Assembly: GCA_037039925.1 (NCBI GenBank)
Contig: JAXRKP010000971.1
Span: 15,001-79,000 of the forward strand
Reading direction: 5' to 3'
Source of the DNA: Doris montereyensis
Lineage: Eukaryota; Mollusca; Gastropoda; Nudibranchia; Dorididae
DNA length: 64,000 nt
Each line of letters starts with the position of its first letter. The stretch's first letter is position 1. Positions 41,084 through 53,350 of this stretch are shown piece after piece. A program made the translations under genes and the position numbers. The notes under the pieces are model-generated. The model worked only from the letters and a program-made list of their open reading frames with translations. It was not told the DNA's origin and made no database searches.

Positions 41084-42270
41084 TATCAATTGACGATGCG
41101 AACATTTTGTTTATCAGATCTCGAGACTAATTGACATTGTAAAAATGATTTTGTTGACCAGATCTCTACATTTATTGAAAATGGGAAAATAACTGTGTTC
41201 ATTATCAATTGACAATGGGGAAATAATTGTGTTCATTAAATCTCTAGACCGATTGACGATGGGAACATAATTGTGTTCATTAAATCTCTAGACCCATTGA
41301 CAATGGGAACATAATTGTGTTCATTAAATCTCTAGACCAAATGACGATGGGAAAATAATTTTGTTTATCAGATCTCTAGATTAATTGACAATGGGAAAAT
41401 AACTTTGTTTATCAGATCTCCAGATTAATTGACATTCGGAAATTTATTTGTTCATCAAACCTCTAGATCAAGTGACATCGGAAAATAATTGTATTTATCA
41501 AACCTCTAGATCAAGTGACATCGGGAAAATAATTATATTCATCAAACCTCTAGATCAAGTGACATCGGGAAAATAATTGTATTCATCAAATTTCTAGACC
41601 GATTGACATGGGAACGTAATTTTATTCATTAAATCTCTAAATCAAGTGACAATGACAAAATAATTTTATTCATTAAACCTCTAAATCAAGTGACAATGAC
41701 AAAATAATTGTATTCATCAAATCTCTAGATGAATTGACAATCGGAAAATAATTTTATTCATTATATTTCTAGATGAATTGACAATGACAAAATAATTTTA
41801 TTCATTAAATCTCTAAATGAATTGACAATGACAAAATAATTTTATTCATTAAATCTCTAGATGAATTGACAATGACAAAATAATTTTATTCATTATATCT
41901 CTAGATGAATTGACAATGACAAAATAATTTTATTCATTAAATCTCTAGATGAATTGACAATGACAAAATAATTTTATTCATTAAATCTCTAGATGAATTG
42001 ACAATGACAAAATAATTTTATTCATTATATCTCTAGATGAATTGACAATGACAAAATAATTTTATTCATTAAATCTCTAGATGAATTGACAATGACAAAA
42101 TAATTTTATTCATTAAATCTCTAGATGAATTGACAATGACAAAATAATTTTATTCATTAAATCTCTAGATGAATTGACAATGACAAAATAATTTATTCAT
42201 TCGATCTCTAGATCAATTGGCAATGGGAAAATATTGTTGTTCATTAAACGTCTAGATCAATTGACGATGG
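41084..42270. repeat. 44-bp minisatellite array, about 27 copies
   Basis: The unit contains TTGACAATGACAAAATAATT, TTATTCATTAAATCTCTAGA and TGAA. Copies at 41760-42190 are nearly identical. The left third is diverged (GGGAACATAATTGTG variants). It joins the 45-bp array with no spacer. Confidence 0.96.
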
Positions 42271-42742
42271 GTAGAGATGAACTTACTTCCGCGCTTAAAA
42301 GAACGCTAGTCTTTCGCATGTGTTACTGCCTTTCTCATGTAGATCGAAAGGATAAATGCCTTTTTTAAGTGTCTTTCTCGGGAAAGACTACGTTGGGCCT
42401 ATTATTGAAAGGTTCAAAACCTAAGACCTTGTGAACTAAATCAATAGTTAAATGTGGCATTTGGGGTGTCAGCAAACAGGAGGTCTACCACGGTGAAAGT
42501 CAACTTGGGATTTACACAGACAAAAAAAAACAACCCAAAAAGCAACTCCCCCCTGTAACCCCCTCCCCCCTCCCCAACAAAACAACCTACATATCGAGCT
42601 GAGCAATCAACTTGTCTATACTTCTATTTACAATGGGCATATTGGACTGTTTTGCGTTACCCAGCATATAAAAACAAACAACACAGAAAACAAACAAACC
42701 AAACCCCAAAAAGAAACAAACATACAATCAAAAAAACTCCCA
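42271..42742. other. Non-repetitive spacer
   Basis: Contains a C-rich patch (about 42546-42577) and A-rich DNA with AAACAAAC motifs. No gene recognised. Confidence 0.5.
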
Positions 42743-43072
42743 ATCAATGAATGAAAGAAAGAAGAATATCATGATAACAATTCAATGACTGAATGAAAGA
42801 AAGAAGAATATCATGATAACAATTGAATGAATGAATGAAAGAAAGAAGAATATCATGATAACAATTCAATGAATGAATGAAAGAAAGAAGAATATGATGA
42901 TAACAATTCAATCAATGAATGAAAGAAAGAAGAATATCATGATAACAATTCAATCAATGAATAAAACAAAGAAGAATATCATGATAACAATTCGATCAAT
43001 GAATGAAACAAAGAAGAATATCATGATAACAATTCAATCAATTAATGAAACAAAGAAAAATATCATGATAAT
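42743..43072. repeat. 42-bp minisatellite, about 8 copies
   Basis: The unit contains GAATGAAAGAAAGAAGAATA, TCATGATAACAATTCAATCA and AT. The period of 42 gives a 14-residue repeat (ERKKNIMITIQS-like) in one plus frame, which is not evidence of a gene. Confidence 0.95.
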
Positions 43073-43644
43073 GATCATAAAATATGGCTGTCTTCCTGTC
43101 TGTGGCGCATAAAGAAAACAGATCTAAGTAACAACATCACCGACGGAGCCATCAATAACCATAAAACCATAAGCGTTTCACCCCAAGCACACCAATGAAA
43201 GAACCTTAGTCTTGATGGTCGAACATAACACGGGGAGGAATCAAAGATTTCCTTTGGTTGGTAGATACTAGAAGCGAGCGCGTGAGCCATGCCACCGGGC
43301 CGACGCTCTCGTGATGACGTCAGCTCTTTCACGCTAATGTACCAGGGCTTACGTAAAAGCACTTATAACGTCTCCTGTCAATTTGCTTTTATTCGGAGCA
43401 GAAACGCGGCTCCTTCAAACGACGTGGGCCACGCATGTGATGGTCCTTCGTGTCACGACAACGGAAGGTAATAAACAATACGCCTGGAGATGGTAACACT
43501 TCCGGTTAGCAGGGCATACATGGTGGTTCAGATATGAAGTTCTCACAACGCGCTCAAGGAGGCTAGGTTTCATAACATAGTATAATATATGTACATGCAA
43601 ACTTCTTCACGCGTCAACCCAACAAAAGCTATGACCGGAGTTTG
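43073..43644. other. Non-repetitive spacer with SINE-like remnant
   Basis: Apart from the tRNA-like remnant at 43205-43310 and a TGACGTCA at 43315-43322, nothing is recognised. Frames of 60-95 codons on both strands have no protein signature. Confidence 0.45.
43205..43310 (-). mobile_element. Degenerate tRNA-like (SINE head) remnant
   Basis: On the minus strand, an A-box-like GGTGGCATGGCTCACGCG (about 43279-43297) is followed 55-60 bp later by a B-box-like ATGTTCGACCATC (about 43214-43226). Layout and GCGCTCGCTTCTAG after the A box resemble tRNA-derived SINE heads. Both boxes are imperfect, and no body or tail is recognised. Confidence 0.35.
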
Positions 43645-44911
43645 CAACTGCTGTTTGTAAAACGTTGAAATGTCACACCACTCCTGTCTGTAAAACGTTG
43701 AAATGTCACACCACTGCTGTCTGTAAAACGTTGAAATGTCACACTACTGCTGTTTGTAAAACGTTGAAATATCACACTACTGCTGTCTGTAAAACGTTGA
43801 AATGCCACACCACTGATGTCTTTAAAACGTTGAAATGTCACACTACTGCTGTCTGTAAAACGTTGAAATGTCACACTACTGCTGTCTGTAAAACGTTGAA
43901 ATGTCACACCACTGATGTCTGTAAAACGTTGAAATGTCACACCACTGCTGTTTGTAAAACGTTGAAATGTCACACCACTGATGTCTTTAAAACGTTGAAA
44001 TCACACACTACTGCTGTCTTTAAAACGTTGAAATGTCACACCACTGCTGTCTGTAAAACGTTGAAATGTCACACCACTGCTGTTTGTAAAACGTTGAAAT
44101 ATCACACCACTGCTGTTTGTAAGACGTTGAAATGTCACACCACTGCTGTCTGTAAAACGTTGAAATGTCACACCACTGCTGTTTGTAAAACGTTGAAATG
44201 TCACACCACTGCTGTTTGTAAAACGTTGAAATGTCACACCACTGATGTTTGTAAAACGTTGAAATGTCACACCACTGATGTTTGTAAAACGTTGAAATGT
44301 TACACCACTGCTGTTTGTAAGACGTTGAAATGTTACACCACTGATGTTTGTAAAACGTTGAAATGTTACACCACTGATGTTTGTAAAACGTTGAAATGTT
44401 ACACCACTGATGTCTGTAAAACGTTGAAATGTTACACCACTGATGTTTGTAAAACGTTGAAATGTTACACCACTGATGTCTGTAAAACGTTGAAATGTTA
44501 CACCACTGATGTTTGTAAAACGTTGAAATGTTACACCACTGATGTTTGTAAAACGTTGAAATGTTACACCACTGATGTTTGTAAAAAGTTGAAATGTTAC
44601 ACCACTCATGTTTGTAAAACGTTGAAATGTTACACCACTGATGTTTGTAAAACGTTGACATGTTACACCACTGATGTCTGTAAAACGTTGAAATGTTACA
44701 CCACTGATGTTTGTAAAACGTTGAAATGTTACACCACTGATGTTTGTAAAACGTTGAAATGTTACACCACTGATGTTTGTAAAACGTTGAAATGTTACAC
44801 CACTGATGTTTGTAAAACGTTGAAATGTTACACCACTGATGTTTGTAAAACGTTGAAATGTTACACCACTGATGTTTGTAAAACGTTGAAATGTTACACG
44901 ACTGCTGTTTG
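43645..44911. repeat. 33-bp minisatellite array, about 38 copies
   Basis: The unit contains ACGTTGAAATGTCACACCAC and TGCTGTCTGTAAA. The left half is mostly TGTCAC..GCTGTC and the right half TGTTAC..GATGTT. There is no net indel in about 38 copies, so the plus strand is open from 43665 to 44912 (415 codons; 11-residue unit like KCHTTAVCKTL) and the minus strand is also open for 304 codons. Stop-free units explain both. No promoter, splice or signal-peptide evidence supports a gene. Confidence 0.96.
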
Positions 44912-45107
44912 ACAAAACTCAGGTTAAGGGAGATGTTACGTCACCACTGCTGACCCTTCTACAAAGCTGAAATGTGTCGCCACTGCACAAAGATCTAGTT
45001 TCCTATTTGACAAACAACATTCAGGTTAAGACAAAGATACAATATTGTTACAATGGTATACGTCACTTCACCGACAAATGATATGTTACTTTCATATTTT
45101 ACAATGT

Positions 45108-45515
45108 GGACCCTTCACACATACAAAGTTGACGTGTTACAATATTCACACTTCACACATACAAAGTTGACATGTTACAATATTCACACTTCACACATAC
45201 AAAGTTGATATGTTACAATGTTCATACTTCACACATACAAAGTTGATATGTTACAATGTTCATACTTCACACATACAAAGTTGACATGTTACAATATTCA
45301 CACTTCACACATACAAAGTTGACATGTTACAATGTTCAAACTTCACACATACAAAGTTGACATGTTACAATATTCACACTTCACACATACAAAGTTGGCA
45401 TGTTACAATATTCACATGTCCCACATACAAAGTTGACATTTTACGATATTCACAATTCACATACACAAAGTTGACATTTTACAATGTTCATATTTCACAC
45501 ATAAAAATAGTTGAC
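45108..45515. repeat. 38-bp minisatellite, about 10-11 copies
   Basis: The unit contains CACTTCACACATACAAAGTT and GACATGTTACAATATT. The core GTTGACATGTTACA differs by one base from the right-half core of the 33-bp array. The stretch 44912-45107 between them has degraded pieces of the same motifs (GCTGAAATGTGTCGCCACTG). Confidence 0.94.
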
Positions 45516-45916
45516 ATCTTGTAGTTATAGTGTTTGTATTGCTTACCGTTTTTGTTGACTTTTTCCTGATTTACTAATTCAAAAATAAATGTAACCATAG
45601 AGAAGCCTCGTCAAATCATTTCTGACCTACAATTTGGGCCCTTACCCAAAATAAATTGGAAAGACTAGACGCATTAACTGACCTACAATTGGGGCCCTCA
45701 CCCAAAATAAAGTGGAAACACTAAACACATTTTACAGAAAGCAGTTTCCAAACATTCTCAACGTGGACTATCGAGTAACAACTTTCAATTAAGTCACACT
45801 ATAAGAAGACATGCGAAAGACCACTTTCATTATTCATTATAGAAAATCATTGGTGCCTTTTAAGAACTCATTTTAAAAACGCATTTTAAGAAGGAAGGAG
45901 GATAATCCCGACAATA
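45516..45916. other. Non-repetitive spacer with one short duplication
   Basis: Two copies of about 45 bp (about 45622-45666 and 45679-45723) share TGACCTACAATT, GGGCCCT and ACCCAAAATAAA. Nothing else recognised. Confidence 0.6.
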
Positions 45917-46336
45917 AAGCGATGACAGTTTACTTCATGCCATCTGGAGGCAAATTTAAAGGAAGACCGTTGGCTAGACTCCCAAGAAAGCGATGAGAGT
46001 TTGCTTCATGACATCTAGAGGCAAATTTAAAGGAAGACCGTTGGCTAGACTCACAAGAAAGCGATGAGAGTTTGCTTCATGACATCTAGAGGCAAATTTA
46101 AAGGAAGACCGTTGGCTAGACTCCCAAGAAAGCGATGAGAGTTTGCTTCATGACATCTAGAGGCAAATTTAAAGGAAGACCGTTGATTAGACTTCCAAGA
46201 AAGCGATGAGAGTTTGCTTCATGACATCTAGAGGCAAATTTAAAGGAAGACCGTTGGTTAGACTTCAAGAAAGCGATGAGAGTTTGCTTCATGACATCTA
46301 GAGGCAAATTTAAAGGAAGACCATTGGCTAGACTCC
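45917..46336. repeat. 71-bp tandem repeat (second family), 6 copies
   Basis: The unit contains AGCGATGAGAGTTTGCTTCA, TGACATCTAGAGGCAAATTT, AAAGGAAGACCGTTGGCTAG and ACTCCCAAGAA. It has the same period as the 13-17 kb array but an unrelated sequence. Confidence 0.95.
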
Positions 46337-47416
46337 GGGTGGTCATTAATAAAAATGTCTCCCGCGTAACGGAGCAAATGCAATCTAAAACAATCTAAAA
46401 GTGCGAAGACCGCAATCAACTGCGGTTAATCACCAGAGACCGAAAGCAGTGGAGCGGATCCTAACAACGAAAATCACACAGAGATGAGGCGGTCGTATCC
46501 GAAGACCATACCGCGACACGGCCATAAGCCATTTAGTCATTTCTAATTTCGCATGGTTAAGTCAAAGTTAACTCATGCATGCATAAATACTTATTGGCAT
46601 GATTGCTTGATCATCAATGACCAACCCTTTAAATAAAATGAAAACAAAAACAAACATAGACAATGGCGATCAAGTTTAGTATCACACATATACGGTCTCT
46701 TATAAATGTAATCGATTTCAACCTAGGCAGTCGATACTGAATCGTCACGGGCAATTACTTCTACGTTATCATGGAGCCTAAGCGTCTCGGATTAATGGCG
46801 GAAATCGAATTGCATGACCCGTCTGTCGAAGAAGAAAGTAAGAATAAACAAATGAGGAAGAAAGGAAAGATCAAATAAAACGGAAACGATGCTGGCATCC
46901 CTTCACGTGAAACCCTTTTGTCGACGCTTACATAGAAATAGGAAGTTCTAGAAGAAAACAACATTATCAATGTCATCATCAGGAAAATAATGCTAATAAC
47001 AATACTGATAATACTAATGCACTGACGATAGCATTCCCCTTGCCAATTACACGGTGTGTGGGTTTAATGATGAAAACTCTCAAGAGAAGCTCGACTCTTA
47101 GACAAAAGTTGAAGACGATAGAATAAAGAGTACCATTAGTGCCAACTAAGACAGGAATCCGAAATACAAAACAAACAGGAAAACATATAATCTACAAAAA
47201 CAAACCGAAAACATCAAACAAGAAAACTGGCTAGTTATTCAAACACGACGGTTATAACACTATCCCATATGACCTACAAACATCATTATTAAAACTTTTT
47301 GATCAGTTCATAGCATCTGTTAACAAGATCTATCCGTGTCTCGTTTTTCAATTTTCTTTTCCTGCTTGTTGATTTTACACATATGCACAAATAAGGTAAT
47401 CTTGTGGATTTATTAT
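46337..47416. other. Non-repetitive stretch
   Basis: About 1.1 kb with no convincing gene. A 35-codon plus frame at 46770-46877 (starting MEPKRLGL, ending in a Lys-rich tail) and a 72-codon minus frame over the same DNA are too short to call. A small hairpin ACCGCA-N6-TGCGGT lies at about 46409-46426. Confidence 0.45.
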
Positions 47417-50400
47417 TACCCCCGTACTGCCCTGTAAACAGACAAGTTACCCCCGTACTGCCCTGTAAACAGACACGTTACCCGTACTGCCCTGTAAACA
47501 GACACGTTACCCCATACTGCCCTGTAAACGGACACGTTACCCCGTACTGTCCTGTAAACGGACACGTTAACCCGTACTGCCCTGTAAACAGACACGTTAC
47601 CCCGTACTGCCCTGTAAACAGAGACGTTACCCCGTACTGCCCTGTAAACAGACACGTTACCCCGCACTGCCCTGTAAAAAGACACGTTACCCCGTACTGC
47701 CCTGTAAAAAGACACGTTACCCCGTACTGCCCTGTAAACAGCCAAGTTACCCTGTACTGCCCTGTAAACAGCAAAGTTACCCCGTACTGCCCTGTAAACA
47801 GCCAAGTTACCCCGTACTGCCCTGTAAACAGCCAAGTTGCCCCGTAATGTCCTGTAAACAGCCAAGTTACCCGTACTGCCCTCTAAACAGCCAAGTTACC
47901 CCGTACTGCGCTGTAAACAGCCAAGTTACCCCGTACTGTCCTGTAAACAGACACGTTACCCCGTACTGGCCTGTAAGCAGACACGTTACCCCGTACTGCC
48001 CTGTAAACAGACACGTTACCCATACTGCCTGTAACCAGCCAAGTAACCCCGTACTGTCCTGTAAACAGACAAGTTACCCGGTACTGCCCTGTAAACAAAC
48101 ACATTACCCCGTACTTCCCCTCATAACAAACACGTTACCCTGTACTGCCCTGTAAACAGCCAAGTTATCCTGTACTGCCCTGTAAACAGCCAAGTTACCC
48201 CATACTGCCCTGTAAACAGCCAAGTTACCCCGTACTGCCCTGTAAACAGCCAAGTTACCCCGTACTGCCTTGTAAACAGACACATTACCCCGTGCCGCCC
48301 TGTAAACAGACAAGTTACCCACGTACTGCCCTGTAAACAGACACATTACCCCATACTGTCCTGTAAACAGACACATTACCCGGTACTCCCTGTAAACAGC
48401 CAAGTTACCCTGTACTGCCCTGTAAACAGACACATACCCCGTACTGCCCTGTAAACAGAAACGTTACCCCGTACTGCCCTGTAAACAGACACGTTACCCT
48501 GTATTGCCCTATAAACAGACACGTTACCCCGTACTGCCCTGTAAACAGACACGTTACCCTGTACTGCCCTGTAAACAGCCACGTTACCCTGTACTGCCCT
48601 GTAAACAGACACCTTATCCTGTACTGCCCTGTAAACAGACACATTACCCGGTACTGCCTTGTAAACAGACACGTTACCCTGTACTGCCCTGTAAACAGAC
48701 ACGTTACCCTGTACTGCCTTGTAAACAGACACGTTACCCTGTACTGCCCTGTAAACAGACACATTACCCTGTACTGCCCTGTAAACAGACACATTAACCC
48801 GTACTGCCCTGTAAACAGACACATTACCCTGTACTGCCCTATAAACAGACGCGTTACCCTGTACTGCCCTGTAAACGGACACGTTACCCCGTACTGCCCT
48901 GTAAACAGACACATTACCCTGTACTGACCTGTAAACCAGACACATTACCCCGTACTGCCCTGTAAACAGACACATTACCCTGTACTGCCCTATAAACAGA
49001 CACGTTACCCTGTACTGCCCTGTAAACAGACACATTAACCCGTACTGCCCTGTAAACAGACACATTACCCTGTACTGCCCTATAAACAGACACCTTACCC
49101 TGTACTGCCCTGTAAACGGACACGTTACCCCGTACTGCCCTGTAAACAGACACGTTACCCTGTACTGTCCTGTAAACAGACACATTACCCCGTACTGCCC
49201 TGTAAACAGACACATTACCCTGTACTGCCCTATAAACAGACACGTTACCCTGTACTGCCCTGTAAACAGACACATTAGCCTGTACTGCCTGTAAACAGAC
49301 ACATTACTGCGTACTGCCCTGTAAACAGACACATTACCCTGTACTGCCCTGTAAACAGACACCTTACCCTGTACTGCCCTGTAAACAGACACATTACCCC
49401 GTACTGCCCTGTAAACAGACACGTTACCCCTGTCCTGTAAACAGACACGTTACCCTGTACTGCCCTGTAAACAGACACATTACCCTGTACTGCCATGTAA
49501 ACAGACACGTTACCCTGTACTGCCCTGTAAACAGACACGTTAGCCTGTACAGCCCTGTAAACAGACAGATTACCCCGTACTGCCCTGTAAACAGACACAT
49601 TACTCCGTACTGCCCTGTAAACAGACACATTACCCTGTACTGGCCTGTAAACAGACAAGTTACCCTGTACTGCCTTGTAAACAGACATGTTACCCCGTAC
49701 TGCCCTGTAAACAGACACATTACCCCGTACTGCCCTGTAAACAGACAAGTTACCCTGCACTGCCCTGTAAACAGACATGTTACCCTGTACTGCCCTGTAA
49801 ACAGACAAGCTACCCCCGTACTGCCCTGTAGACAGACATATCACCCCGTAGTGCCCTGTAAACAGACACGTTACCCCGTACTGTCCTGTAAACTGCCAAG
49901 TTACCCCTGTACTGCCCTGTAAACAGCCAAGTTACCCTGTACTGCCCTGTAAACAGACACGTTACCCCGTACTGCCCTGTAAACAGCCAAGTTACCCTGT
50001 ACTGCCCTATAAACAGCCAAGTTACCCTGTACTGCCCTGTAAACAGCCAAGTTACCCTGTATTGCCCTGTAAACAGCCACGTTATCCCGTACTGCCCTGT
50101 AAACAGCCAGGTTTTTCCCGTACTGTCCTGTAAACAGCCAACGGTTACCCCAGTACTGCCCTGTAAACAGCCAAGTTACCCTGTACTGCCCTGTAAACAG
50201 ACACGTTACCCTGTACTGCCCTGTAAACAGACACGTTACCTGTTTGCACTGTAAACAGCCAGAGTTACCCTGTATTGCCCTGTAAACAGACACGTTACCC
50301 TGTACTGCCCTGTAAACCCAAGTTACCCTGTAAACAGCCCTGTAAACAGACACGTTACCTGTACTGCCCTGTAAACAGCCACGTTATCCCTGTACTGTCT

Positions 50401-52430
50401 TGTAAACAGACACGTTACCCACGTTACTACTCCAGTGTAAACAGACACGTTACCTGCCCTGTACTGCCCTTTAAACAAACACGTTACTCTGTACTGCACT
50501 GTAAACAGACAAGTTACCCTGTATTGCACTGTAAACAGACACGTTACCCTGTACTGTCCTGTAAACAGACACGTTACCCTGTATTGCACTGTAAACAGAC
50601 ACGTTACCTGTACAGTCCTGTAAACAGACACGTTACCCTGTTAGTCCCCTCAGTGCCCTGTAAACAGACACGTTACCCTGTACTGTCCTCCCTGTCCTGT
50701 AAACAGACACGTTACCCTGTACTACTGTAAACAGCCACGTTACCCTGTACTGCACCGTAAACAGACACGTTACCCTGTACTGCCCTGTAAACATCCAAGT
50801 TACCCTGTATTGCACTGTAAACAGACACGTTACCATGTACTGCACTGTAAACAGACACGTTACCTGTACTGCCCTGTAAACACTGCTACTCCTGTAAACA
50901 GACACGTTACCCTGTACTGCCCTGTAAACAGCCACGTTACCCTGTACTGCCCTGTAAACAGACACGTTACCTTGTACTGCCCTCTTAACAGCCAGTTACC
51001 CTGTACTGCCCTGTAAACAGCCACGTTACCCGTAAACTGACCTGTAAACAGACACGTTACCCTGTACTGCCCTGTAAACAGACACGTTACCCCGTACTTC
51101 CCTGTAAACAGACACGTTACCCTGAACTGCCCTGTAAACAGCCATATTACCCTCTACTGCCCTGTAAACAGACACGTTGCCCTGTAAACAGACACGTTAC
51201 ACTGTACTTGCCTGTAAACAGCCACGTTACCCTGTAGTGTCCTGAAACAGACACGTTGCCCTGTACTGCCCTAAACAGACATGTAACCCGTACTGCCCTG
51301 TAAACAGCCACGTTACCCTGTACTGCCTGTAAACAGCCACGTTACCCTGTACTGCCCTGTAAACAGCCACGTTACCCTGTACTGCCCTGTAAACAGCCAC
51401 GTTACCCTGTACTGCCCTGTAAACAGCCACGTTACCCTGTACTGCCCTGTAAACAGCCACCTTACCCTGTACTGCCCTGTAAACAGCCGTTACCGTGTAC
51501 TGCCCTCTTAACAGCCACGTTACCCCGTACTGCCCTGTAAACAGCCACGTTGCCCTGTACTGAACTGTCCTGTAAACAGCCAAGTTACCCCGAACTGCCC
51601 TGTAAACAGACAGACAAGCCTCTGTAAACAGACACGTTACCCTGTACTGCCCTGTAAACAGGACACATTACCCTGTAAACAGACTGCCCCTGTAAACAGC
51701 CATATTACCCTACTGCCCTGTAAACAGACATGTTACCCTGTACTGCCCTTGTAAACAGACACGTTACCCTGTACTGGCCTGTAAACAGACACTGTACTGC
51801 CCCTGTAAACAGACATGTGTACTGCCCAAACTGCCACGTTACCCTGTACTGCCCTGAAAACAAGTTACCCTGTACTGCCCTGTACCCTACCCCGTACTGC
51901 CTTGTAAACAGACAGTTACCCTGTACTGCCCTGGAAACAGACATGTTAACCCTGTACTGCCCTGTAAACAGACACGTTACCCTGCTGTCCTGTAAACAGA
52001 CACGTTACCCTGTACTGCCCTGTAAACAGACACGTTACCCTGTACTGGCCTGTAAACAGCCAAGGAATCTTACTGCCATGTAAACAGACACATTTACCTG
52101 TACTGCCAGGTAAACAGCCAAGTTACCCCGTACTGCCCTGTAAACAGACATAGTTACCCGGCAAGTGCCAGTGATAAACAGACACGTTACCCCAATAGAA
52201 ACTGCCATAGCCATTAGAAAACTTGCCAATTGTAAACAGACAAGTTGCCAGTACTGCCCTGTAAACAGCCACGTTAACCTGTACTGCCCTGTAAACAGCC
52301 ACGTTACCCTGTACTGTCCTGTAAACAGCCACGTTACCCCGTACTAAACAGACCCTGTAAACAGACACGTTACCTGTACTGGCCTGTAAACTGCCACGTT
52401 ACCCTGTACTGTCCTGTAAACAGACACGTT
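47417..52430. repeat. 30-bp minisatellite array, about 165 copies
   Basis: The unit contains CTGCCCTGTAAACAGACACG and TTACCCTGTA, with variants ACAGCCAAG and ACAGCCACG. With a period divisible by three, the minus strand stays open up to 348 codons (10-residue unit like NVSVYRAVQG). The CTGCCCTGTAAACAGCCAAG form is nearly identical to the SINE-like body at 37361-37382. Copies become irregular after about 50100. Confidence 0.97.
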
Positions 52431-53350
52431 ACCCTGTACTGCCCTGTAAACAACAATAGACAAGTTACCAATAGACTCCCCTGTAAACAGACACATTTAA
52501 TGGACAAGGGCTGTCCTGGTAGACTGTAAACTTGCCACGTTACCCTCTTATTAACAGACAACTGCCCTGTAAACAGACAACTTGTTAGACCCTGTAGAAA
52601 ACTTGCCAATAGACAACCCTAGTAAACAGACAACTTGCCAATTACCCCAATAGACAACTTGCCAATAGACAACTGCAATAGACAACTGTAAACAGACAAC
52701 TTGCCAATAGTTACCCTGTCTAATAGACAACTGTAGAAACTTGCCAATAGACAACGTTACGCCTAGTAGGACACCCTGTAAACTTGTTAGACAACTTGTT
52801 AGACAACCTAGACAACTTGCCCTGTAAACTGCTAGACAACGTTATAGAAAACCTGTAGACAACTGCCAGTAAGTTAGACAACTTGCCAATAGAAAACTTG
52901 CCAATAGACAACTGCCAATACTGCCAGTAGACAACTTGCCAATAGACAACTGACAATAGACAATTTGCCAAGACAACTTGCCAATAGACAACTGTCCTGT
53001 AGACAACTTGCCAGTAGACAACTTGCCAATAGACAACCCTGACAATAGACAACTTGCCTAGTAAACAGATAGACAACTGCCAATAGACCTTTGCTAATAG
53101 ACAACTGCAATAGACAACTTGTAGAAACTTGCCAATAGACAACTTGCCAGTAGACAACTTGCCAATAGACAACTCTGCCGATAGACAACTTGACAGATTG
53201 TTGTGACAACTGCCAATAGACAACTGCCAATAGACAATTTGCCAATAGACCTCCAGTAGACAACTTGCCTGACAACTTGCTACGCAAAGGACAATAGACA
53301 ACTTGCCAATAGACAACTTGCCAATAGACCCTAGACAACTTGTCAATAGA
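52431..53350. repeat. Hybrid zone between the 30-bp and 15-bp arrays
   Basis: Units of both neighbours are interleaved and fused, for example CTGTAAACTTGCCACGTTAC and CTGTAAACAGACAACTTGCC. Isolated 15-bp-type fragments (AAAACTTGCCAATTG) already appear at 52190-52240. Towards the right, pure 15-bp units take over. Confidence 0.85.

Noticed and set aside
43665..44912. 415-codon plus-strand frame as a repeat-protein gene
   Set aside because: The minus strand of the same DNA is also open for 304 codons. The unit simply lacks stops and its period is divisible by three. No start context, intron or signal sequence supports a gene.
42309..45823. 13-bp inverted match (GTCTTTCGCATGT at 42309 and its complement at 45811) as transposon ends
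   Set aside because: A 13-bp match is expected by chance in a window of this size, and three unrelated arrays lie between the two sites.
48376..49422. 348-codon minus-strand frame in the 30-bp array
   Set aside because: By-product of a stop-free 30-bp unit. Equivalent frames occur in shifted registers across the array.
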